The position numbers and the translations under genes were made by a program. Positions 1-4,696 of a DNA stretch of 39,645 bases are shown in pieces. Numbering within the stretch: position 1 is the first letter of the stretch; each line of letters opens with the position of its first letter. The stretch comes from Flavobacteriales bacterium (GTDB lineage Bacteria > Bacteroidota > Bacteroidia > Flavobacteriales_F > PHOS-HE28): contig JAHDVX010000029.1 in assembly GCA_023382455.1 (NCBI GenBank), forward strand, positions 1-39,645, written 5' to 3'. A model generated the notes under the pieces. The model was not told the origin of the DNA, ran no database searches, and saw only the letters and a list, made by a program, of their open reading frames with translations.

Positions 1-132
1 TTCCCGAACGTGGACAAGAGCTTGGGGCCGGAGATGAAGAGCACCGGCGAGGCCATTTACTTCATCCGGGATCTGAGGGATCCGTTCTTCAGGCAGGTGT
101 ATGGGGAGCGGTCGATGTACCTAAGCCGGTGA
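1..132 (+). CDS. carB: Carbamoyl-phosphate synthase large chain, C-terminal fragment
   Basis: Only the last 43 codons are in the window; the gene enters from the left edge in frame 1. CarB makes carbamoyl phosphate from bicarbonate, ammonia and two ATP for pyrimidine and arginine synthesis in the cytoplasm. The visible part carries the CarB signature LGPEMKSTGEA (residues 8-18 of the fragment), followed by a short tail ending RQVYGERSMYLSR and TGA. In E. coli the corresponding motif is followed by an allosteric MGS-like domain of well over 100 residues; here the protein stops about 25 residues later. From memory, many flavobacterial CarB proteins end this way, so I do not read this as a truncation. 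The last 14 codons are repeated twice downstream (173-214 and 268-309), which is highly unusual. Confidence 0.9.
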   Translation, partial: FPNVDKSLGPEMKSTGEAIYFIRDLRDPFFRQVYGERSMYLSR

Positions 133-139
133 ACGGTTT

Positions 140-179
140 CCTGCCTGTCACTCCGAGCGGAGCCGAGGAGTCAGGCAGG
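140..179. repeat. REP-like hairpin after carB
   Basis: Arms CCTGCCTG (140-147) and CAGGCAGG (172-179) pair perfectly, and ACTCC (150-154) pairs with GGAGT (167-171), leaving a two-base bulge and a 12-base loop. It starts 7 bases after the carB stop, so it could act as a transcript-end structure, but no T-run follows as in an intrinsic terminator. The 3' arm overlaps the first bases of the second carB tail copy. The core (GTCACTCCGAGCGG) resembles the small dispersed GTCA-nn-CCGAG repeats common in Bacteroidota genomes; that resemblance is from memory. Confidence 0.65.
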
Positions 180-214
180 TGTATGGGGAGCGGAGTATGT
201 ACTTGAGTCGATGA
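173..214 (+). repeat. Second copy of the carB 3'-terminal codons
   Basis: These 42 bases translate to RQVYGERSMYLSR plus stop, identical in protein to the true end of carB at 91-132. The first 21 bases are identical to copy 1. The rest differs at seven positions, all synonymous: Ser TCG to AGT, Leu CTA to TTG, Ser AGC to AGT, Arg CGG to CGA. The copy lies in a different reading frame from carB (offset 82 bases) and is not attached to any gene body, so it is a relic or an alternative end, not a gene. Confidence 0.9.
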
Positions 215-230
215 AGAATCTGGATCCGTT

Positions 231-267
231 CTGTCACTGCGAGGCCCGGCCCTGCGGGCCGTGGCAG
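231..267. repeat. Second hairpin, inside the third carB tail copy
   Basis: CTGTCAC (231-237) pairs with GTGGCAG (261-267) with one G-T wobble, and GGCCCG pairs with CGGGCC inside it. It begins CTGTCACTGCGAG, closely matching CTGTCACTCCGAG of the hairpin at 140-179, so the two are likely members of one element family. It interrupts a carB-like tail: bases 214-231 read KNLDPF, matching the DLRDPF region of carB, and the tail RQVYEERSMYLSR resumes in the same frame at 268. Confidence 0.65.
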
Positions 268-309
268 AGGCAGGTTTACGAGGAGCGGAGCATGTACTTG
301 AGCAGGTAG
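268..309 (+). repeat. Third copy of the carB 3'-terminal codons
   Basis: These bases translate to RQVYEERSMYLSR plus TAG. Against copy 2 they differ at GTG/GTT, TAT/TAC, AGT/AGC (twice), CGA/AGG and TGA/TAG, all silent, and at GGG/GAG, the only amino-acid change (Gly to Glu). Upstream homology to carB extends at least to GGATCCGTTC (222-231), before the hairpin insertion at 231-267. The copy is not linked to a gene body. Confidence 0.9.
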
Positions 310-596
310 GGTAGCGCCAGTTGTCCAACAAGCTGTTGGACAATTGATCGACGGGCAGCTGTTGCACAATTGGGCTGTTGCCTGTGCGCGGCTATCTTGG
401 TCACATGCCTGTGAAGAAGAGGTCGTCCTCGTTGCGCGCCCTCGTTGCCGCAAGTGTTCCAGCCTGCCAAAGCTTTGCATTCCTGCCGGGCTGGGTCACT
501 TGTGGCAACGGGTCCATCAGGTCTTTTCGGTGATCATCGGTGAAGTCTTCAAGCTTCGAACCCATGGAACGAACACAGGCCCATAGGATGCAGCGG
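310..596. other. Intergenic stretch with inverted and direct repeats
   Basis: I see no convincing gene here. A perfect 10-base inverted repeat TTGTCCAACA / TGTTGGACAA with a three-base loop lies at 321-343. The 16-mer AGCTGTTGGACAATTG (331-346) recurs with one mismatch at 357-372. These could be a protein-binding site or remains of the events that repeated the carB tail. The rest, to the toxin gene end at 597, shows no coding signature I recognise. Confidence 0.5.
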
Positions 597-899
597 TCAA
601 ACGTTCTTCCTCTTCACCTTCTTCTTCGGGTCTTGGCTGGTATGGAATACGCGCAGCACGGCGATGTGGTCTTTCATCGGCCGGTACAGGATCACGAAAG
701 GGAAGCGGGACAAGGGCAACTGCCGCACGAGCCCGTGTACCCTGACAGCGCCATTAGGGAATTGCCCGATCCGCTGGTAGCAGGAATACACTTCATCGAT
801 GAAAGCGTCAGCCACACACAGGCTGCGCGCGGCATACCACCGTGCGGCACCGTTCACGTCCTCTACAGCCTCATCGGTGACCAGCACCGGCCTTGTCAT
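597..899 (-). CDS. ParE/RelE-family type II toxin
   Basis: A 100-residue protein with the ParE/RelE fold pattern: an N-terminal helix region (DEAVEDVNGAARWYAAR), a second helix (ADAFIDEVYSCYQRI), then the strands ending RFPFVILYRPMKDHIAVLRV and a basic tail KKKVKRKN. Family members inhibit DNA gyrase (ParE) or cleave mRNA on ribosomes (RelE); the LYRPMKDHIAVLRVFH section fits ParE better, but the target cannot be settled from sequence. Its ATG overlaps the stop of the antitoxin gene by ATGA (896-899), so the two are translationally coupled. It sits close to the repeated carB tails, suggesting an accessory insertion beside carB. Confidence 0.85.
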   Translation of the reverse strand: MTRPVLVTDEAVEDVNGAARWYAARSLCVADAFIDEVYSCYQRIGQFPNGAVRVHGLVRQLPLSRFPFVILYRPMKDHIAVLRVFHTSQDPKKKVKRKNV

Positions 900-1129
900 C
901 CGCGTGCAGCTTTGCGTGCACGGGCCTTTGCTTGTTCAGGGGTGTGCGTTTTTGCCTCACCGCGCAGGTATCGTTCCAAGCTGGCATCCAATTGGCGCCG
1001 CTGTTCCCTGGTCAAGGCGTAGTGGGCATTCCCCGCCAACGTTTCTTCCACGGCGGCTACCACATGCTCATCATTCGTGGCCTCCAGTTGCGCGATCACG
1101 TGGGCCTTGCGTTGTTCCAAGCGGCTCAT
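896..1129 (-). CDS. Antitoxin of the ParE/RelE-type module
   Basis: A 77-residue, highly charged, helical protein (MSRLEQRKAHVIAQLEA at the start, basic C-terminus KARARKAARG). It is upstream of and overlaps the toxin gene by 4 bases, the usual order for these modules. The frame stays open to 1249, but the extra 40 residues are not antitoxin-like and a good -7 promoter element (TATCTTTG, 1154-1147) lies 17 bases before the ATG at 1129, so I chose this start. The family is probably the small addiction-module component type (COG/TIGR02574-like), which binds the toxin C-terminus and often its own promoter; that assignment is inferred from size, composition and context. Confidence 0.75.
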   Translation of the reverse strand: MSRLEQRKAHVIAQLEATNDEHVVAAVEETLAGNAHYALTREQRRQLDASLERYLRGEAKTHTPEQAKARARKAARG

Positions 1130-1146
1130 GGTGGGTGGTTCTTGAC

Positions 1147-1154
1147 CAAAGATA
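1147..1154 (-). promoter_or_regulatory. -7 element of the toxin-antitoxin operon
   Basis: TATCTTTG on the minus strand matches the Bacteroidota sigma-A -7 consensus TAnnTTTG exactly, 17 bases upstream of the antitoxin ATG. I see no clear -33 TTG. Confidence 0.55.
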
Positions 1155-1254
1155 AGGAAGGGGCGCAGGGGTCCAGGCGCGAGCCTTCTTGTCGCAAGCG
1201 TTCCGCGCAGGAGGATTTGGCGCGTGGGCAGGAGGACCACTTGTAACATCCCAA

Positions 1255-1280
1255 GATCACTACCGTGGTCACAAGTGATC
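1255..1280. repeat. Inverted repeat upstream of the NTF2-like gene
   Basis: GATCACT (1255-1261) and AGTGATC (1274-1280) form a perfect 7-base inverted repeat separated by 12 bases. It lies between the divergent antitoxin and NTF2-like genes and could be an operator, but nothing else supports this. Confidence 0.35.
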
Positions 1281-1396
1281 CCGCCTGTTCAGTGGGATCA
1301 GCGGCAGGGCGGGAACACTTGCAACAATGAGGGCGGATTCAGCCGTGCAGAGGTTCATCTTGCGTCTCCCGTCGGGCTTTCGGTTACCTTGCAAGC

Positions 1397-1855
1397 ATGC
1401 ACGTCCTGGAGCGGTTCTATGGCGCGTTTTCAAAGCGGGATCCCCTTGTCATGGGGGCATGCTATCATCGCGATGCCCATTTCAGCGACCCGGTGTTTCC
1501 CGACCTGAACCGGGCTGGTGTCCAGGCGATGTGGGCCATGCTGCTGAAAGGAGGCGGGGACCTGCGCATCGCGTACCGGGTGGTGGAGGCCGGCGAGGAT
1601 CGTGGCCGGGTGCAATGGGAGGCCTGGTATACGTTCAGCACTACGGGCCGGAAGGTGCACAACATCGTGGCCTCTGAGTTCACGTTGAAGGAAGGGCTGA
1701 TCCTGGTCCAACAGGACCGCTTTGACCTTTGGCGCTGGTCACGGCAAGCGCTGGGCCTGTCGGGCGTGCTCCTTGGATGGACGCCCTTGGTGCGGAACAA
1801 GGTGCGGGCCATGGCCGCCAAGCGATTGGAACGGGCCATGCAACCGGGGCCGTGA
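1397..1855 (+). CDS. SnoaL/NTF2-like protein
   Basis: A 152-residue protein of the nuclear-transport-factor-2-like superfamily. The N-terminal pattern of a helix with FYGAFSKRD followed by MGACYHRDAHFSDPVF, and the later strand section RVQWEAWYTFSTTGRKVHN, is typical of the SnoaL-like cone fold used by many small enzymes and binding proteins. The last 45 residues form a hydrophobic helix (ALGLSGVLLGWTPLV) with a basic end. The substrate is unknown. No Shine-Dalgarno is visible; TTACCTTGC lies about ten bases before the ATG and may be a degenerate -7 element. It converges on msrA with a 20-base gap. Confidence 0.75.
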   Translation: MHVLERFYGAFSKRDPLVMGACYHRDAHFSDPVFPDLNRAGVQAMWAMLLKGGGDLRIAYRVVEAGEDRGRVQWEAWYTFSTTGRKVHNIVASEFTLKEGLILVQQDRFDLWRWSRQALGLSGVLLGWTPLVRNKVRAMAAKRLERAMQPGP

Positions 1856-1875
1856 CCGCTCCGGCCTCAAGCCAC

Positions 1876-2535
1876 TTACGGAAGGGTGTCCTTGAGCACA
1901 TCCGGCATGCGCTCCCTGAAGCGCTCGAACCGGGGCTTGGAGACGCTGCGCACATACCCATGGTCCGGGTTGCGGTCAACGAAATCCTGGTGATGGTCCT
2001 CTGCCCGCCAAAACTTGATGAAGGGCGACACCTCGGTCACGATGGGTGCATCGTATTGGCCGGAAGCGTCCAACTGTTTGATGTAGCCATCGATGAAGGC
2101 CTTTTGTTCCGGCGTGTCATAGAAGGCGATGGAGCGGTACTGAGGCCCTGCGTCGGGTCCTTGGCGGCTGGGCGTGGTGGGGTCCTGGCTGGCGAAGAAC
2201 ACTTTCACCAAGGTCTCGAAGCTCACCACGGTGGGGTCGTAATAAACCTCCACGGTCTCGGCATGGCCCGTGGTGCCGGTGCATACCTGCTCGTAGGAGG
2301 GATTGTCCACATGGCCACCTGCGTAGCCGTTGATCACGGCCTTCACGCCGCGCACGTGCTGGAAGATCTCTTCGGAGCACCAGAAGCAACCTTCGGCGAA
2401 ATGGGCCACGCTCGTGCCGGAGAGGTCGGGCTGCTGGCCGGTGGATGGCAGTTGGGTGGGCATGGGGGCGGGCGCGGAATTGCTGCAGGCCGCAAGCATG
2501 AACAGGGGAAGACACAGGCGCATGAAGGGTTCCAT
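1876..2535 (-). CDS. msrA: Peptide methionine sulfoxide reductase MsrA, lipoprotein form
   Basis: MsrA reduces methionine-S-sulfoxide in proteins, restoring oxidised methionine. The catalytic motif EGCFWC is present around residue 47, followed by the family blocks GVKAVINGYAGG, GHAETVEVYYDP and FFASQDPTTPSRQGPDAGPQYRS. The N-terminus (MRLCLPLFMLAACSNS) is a short signal peptide with a lipobox LAAC, so the enzyme is probably anchored in the envelope facing the periplasm. The ATG at 2535 (219 residues) lies 18 bases after a -7 element; ATG at 2523 is equally possible and gives a cleaner signal peptide. The frame stays open further upstream, but that extension is compositionally unlike a protein. 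It is 58 bases downstream of the helicase on the same strand and has its own promoter. Confidence 0.93.
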   Translation of the reverse strand: MEPFMRLCLPLFMLAACSNSAPAPMPTQLPSTGQQPDLSGTSVAHFAEGCFWCSEEIFQHVRGVKAVINGYAGGHVDNPSYEQVCTGTTGHAETVEVYYDPTVVSFETLVKVFFASQDPTTPSRQGPDAGPQYRSIAFYDTPEQKAFIDGYIKQLDASGQYDAPIVTEVSPFIKFWRAEDHHQDFVDRNPDHGYVRSVSKPRFERFRERMPDVLKDTLP

Positions 2536-2553
2536 GGTATCCGCCTTCAGGTG

Positions 2554-2561
2554 CAAAGATA
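2554..2561 (-). promoter_or_regulatory. -7 element of msrA
   Basis: TATCTTTG on the minus strand is a perfect TAnnTTTG and is followed by GCACC, ending 18 bases before the ATG at 2535. Confidence 0.55.
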
Positions 2562-2593
2562 CCGCTGGCCGATGATGGGCCTTACCGGGCCGG

Positions 2594-4309
2594 TCACTGT
2601 CGCCGCGCCTTGTTGAAGCGCTTCTTGTCGGCCCTGAAGTCGCGCGCACCGGTGTTGCCGCCACCCTCGCCCTCATCCACCCGGATGCGCCGGCCCTTGT
2701 AGTTGGCCGCCTTGAATTGGCCCATCACCTGGTCGAACACGCTGCTTTCGATATCGATGAAGCTGAAAGCCTCCTTGAGCAGGATGCGGCCGAAGTGCGA
2801 ACCGTCGAGCCCGGAGATCCCGCAGAGGTAGCCAAGCATGCGGCCCTTGTCAAAGCCGTCCTTGGTGCCCAGGTTGATGAACATGGAACGCATGGTGCCG
2901 GCAGGGCGGGGGATGGGGTCACGGCGTTCGCCTTCCACGCGCGCGGGTGCGGCGGTCTTGCCCTTTCTGTCCTTGCTGGCGAGGTCCACGTTGAGGTCCC
3001 TGGCGTTCCTGTATTGCTTCAGGAAGCGGTTGAACTCGAGGGAGACCACGCGTTTGATGAGCTCCTCGCGGGAGAGGTCGGCCAGGTCCAGGTTCACGGC
3101 ATCCATGAACCGTTCGATGGCTTCGTGGTCCACTTCCACCTGTTTGATCTTGCCGATGAGCGTAAGGAGCTGGCGCTCGCAGATCTCGGCGGCATCGGGC
3201 ACGCGCACATAGGCGAAGTGGACCTTGAGCTGGCGCTCGAGGCTGCGCACCTTGAACACGTCGCGCACGCCGATGATGGAGAGCGAGATGCCGGTCTTGC
3301 CGGCGCGGCCGGTGCGGCCGCTGCGGTGGGTGTAGCTCTCCACCTCCCCGGGGAGGTCGAAGTGGATCACGTGGCTCACGTTGCTCACGTCGATGCCGCG
3401 GGCGGCCACATCGGTGGCCACCAGCAGTTGGAGGTTTTTGCCGCGGTAGCGCGCCATCACCCTGTCGCGCTGCTGTTGGCTGAGGTCGCCGTGAATGGCA
3501 TCGGCGTTGTATCCGTCCCGGGTAAGGGCTTCGGCGAGTTCCTGCGTCTCCTGCTTGGTGCGGCAGAAGACGATGGCGAACATGCCCGGCTCCGCATCCA
3601 CGAAGCGCTTCAGGGCCAGGAAGCGGTCGCGGGCCATCACCACGGCATAGCGGTGCTGGATGGCCTCATTGGCCTTGTTGCCTCCGCCCAGGCTCACCTC
3701 CTCGGCCTCGTTCATGTAGCCCTTGGCGATGCGCCTCACCTCGGGGCTCATGGTGGCGCTGAACAGCCAGGTGCGCTTGGTCGGGGGGGTACGCTCGAGG
3801 ATGGTGGTGAGGTCCTCCTGGAAGCCCATGTTGAGCATTTCGTCGGCCTCGTCCAGCACGGCGGTATGCACCTGGCCCAGGTCCACAGCGCCGCGCTCCA
3901 GCAGGTCGATGAGCCGGCCCGGGGTGGCCACCACCACGTTGGCACCCCGTTGGATACCCCGGACCTGGTCGCGAATGCTGGCGCCACCGTAAACGGCGAC
4001 CACCTTGATGCCGGGCAGGTGCGCGGCGAAGTTCTCCAGGTCCTTGCTGATCTGCACGCACAATTCCCGCGTGGGGGCGAGCACCAAGGCCTGCACCTGG
4101 TGTACGGCGGTATCGATGCGCTCCAGCAGGGGAATACCGAAAGCGGCGGTCTTGCCGGTGCCGGTCTGCGCCAGCGCAGCCATGTCGCCCTTCCCGGTGA
4201 GCAGGGTGGGGATCGTGCGTTCCTGCACGGGGGTTGGCTTCTCGAAGCCGAGGTCGGAAAGTGCGCGGAGGATCTCGGCGCGGATGCCGAGCGATTCGAA
4301 GGAGGACAT
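2594..4309 (-). CDS. DEAD-box RNA helicase with DbpA-type RNA-binding domain
   Basis: A 571-residue ATP-dependent RNA helicase. All core motifs are visible: Q motif GFEKPTPVQ (21-29), Walker A AQTGTGKT (47-54), PTREL, TPGR, DEAD (153-156), SAT (184-186), then in the second RecA-like domain VATDVAARGID and HRSGRTGRAGKTG. After a charged linker a DbpA/CsdA-type RRM-like domain follows (SMFINLGTKDGFDKGRMLGYLCG ... RRIRVDEG, split here for length), and the tail is basic. Proteins of this DeaD/CsdA type help ribosome assembly and mRNA unwinding, particularly in the cold. The ATG at 4309 begins MSSFESLG, the normal DEAD-box start; the open frame reaches 4627 but the extra part overlaps the divergent promoter region. 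Confidence 0.95.
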   Translation of the reverse strand: MSSFESLGIRAEILRALSDLGFEKPTPVQERTIPTLLTGKGDMAALAQTGTGKTAAFGIPLLERIDTAVHQVQALVLAPTRELCVQISKDLENFAAHLPGIKVVAVYGGASIRDQVRGIQRGANVVVATPGRLIDLLERGAVDLGQVHTAVLDEADEMLNMGFQEDLTTILERTPPTKRTWLFSATMSPEVRRIAKGYMNEAEEVSLGGGNKANEAIQHRYAVVMARDRFLALKRFVDAEPGMFAIVFCRTKQETQELAEALTRDGYNADAIHGDLSQQQRDRVMARYRGKNLQLLVATDVAARGIDVSNVSHVIHFDLPGEVESYTHRSGRTGRAGKTGISLSIIGVRDVFKVRSLERQLKVHFAYVRVPDAAEICERQLLTLIGKIKQVEVDHEAIERFMDAVNLDLADLSREELIKRVVSLEFNRFLKQYRNARDLNVDLASKDRKGKTAAPARVEGERRDPIPRPAGTMRSMFINLGTKDGFDKGRMLGYLCGISGLDGSHFGRILLKEAFSFIDIESSVFDQVMGQFKAANYKGRRIRVDEGEGGGNTGARDFRADKKRFNKARRQ

Positions 4310-4345
4310 CGTGGAAACCCTGAACGGGTTTGCCGAAAAGGGGTG

Positions 4346-4353
4346 CAAAGGTA
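4346..4353 (-). promoter_or_regulatory. -7 element of the DEAD-box helicase gene
   Basis: TACCTTTG on the minus strand fits TAnnTTTG, 36 bases upstream of the helicase ATG. This supports the start at 4309 over longer versions. Confidence 0.5.
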
Positions 4354-4404
4354 ATCTTTTGGGAATGAACGGGGTTGTGATGGAAGCCAAGAGTACATGG
4401 GGTG

Positions 4405-4436
4405 AAGTAGGGGTGAGCCATGGCTCGCCCCTACTT
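4405..4436. repeat. 32-base near-perfect palindrome in the divergent promoter region
   Basis: The left half AAGTAGGGGTGAGCCA and the right half TGGCTCGCCCCTACTT are reverse complements except for one position (T4414 opposite G4427, which can wobble-pair). The right arm overlaps the putative -7 element of the DUF4834 gene (4432-4439). It may be an operator, a hairpin in the leader, or a dispersed REP-like palindrome; the GTAGGGG...CCCCTAC ends resemble REP families in several phyla, which favours the last. Confidence 0.75.
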
Positions 4437-4439
4437 TCG
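4432..4439 (+). promoter_or_regulatory. -7-like element of the DUF4834-yfhO operon
   Basis: TACTTTCG, a TAnnTTCG variant of the Bacteroidota -7 box, ends 5 bases before the ATG at 4445. If used as drawn the transcript would have almost no leader. Confidence 0.4.
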
Positions 4440-4444
4440 CGCCG

Positions 4445-4696
4445 ATGTACCTGCTTTCGGCCAACGGCACCCTGCGCACCATCCTCATCCTGCTGATCAT
4501 CTGGCAGCTGCTGCGCCTGTGGATGAGAATGCGGCAGGCGAACAGACCGGGCGCCGGTGAACGATGGAGCGACGAGCCTCCGCGCCCCAAGGGAGACATA
4601 CGGATCGAGCGGGTGGACGGGCTGCACGGACCTTCGCGGCCGACACAGGCGGAGGATGCCGATTTTGAAGTGATCAAGGACGAACCGAAGAACTGA
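4445..4696 (+). CDS. Small membrane protein, DUF4834-like
   Basis: An 83-residue protein with one N-terminal membrane helix (TLRTILILLIIWQLLRLW, about residues 9-26), a basic stop-transfer stretch, and a hydrophilic tail containing GDIRIERVDG and ending ADFEVIKDEP. Size, order and the acidic DFEVI end match the Bacteroidota DUF4834 family, which from memory often precedes a yfhO gene as here. Its function is not known. Its TGA overlaps the ATG of the next gene by one base, so the two are coupled. Confidence 0.75.
   Translation: MYLLSANGTLRTILILLIIWQLLRLWMRMRQANRPGAGERWSDEPPRPKGDIRIERVDGLHGPSRPTQAEDADFEVIKDEPKN

Noticed and set aside
1-132. carB as a truncated gene lacking its MGS-like allosteric domain
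   Set aside because: The short tail after the LGPEMKSTGE motif is, as far as I recall, normal for flavobacterial CarB, and the tail is conserved in all three copies.
405-533. Short plus-strand open frame starting MPVKKRSSSLRA
   Set aside because: Only 42 codons, no RBS or promoter support, and no recognisable features beyond a vague hydrophobic stretch.
2717-4354. 545-codon plus-strand open frame opposite the DEAD-box helicase
   Set aside because: Its composition is that of a shadow frame; the helicase on the other strand has every family motif.
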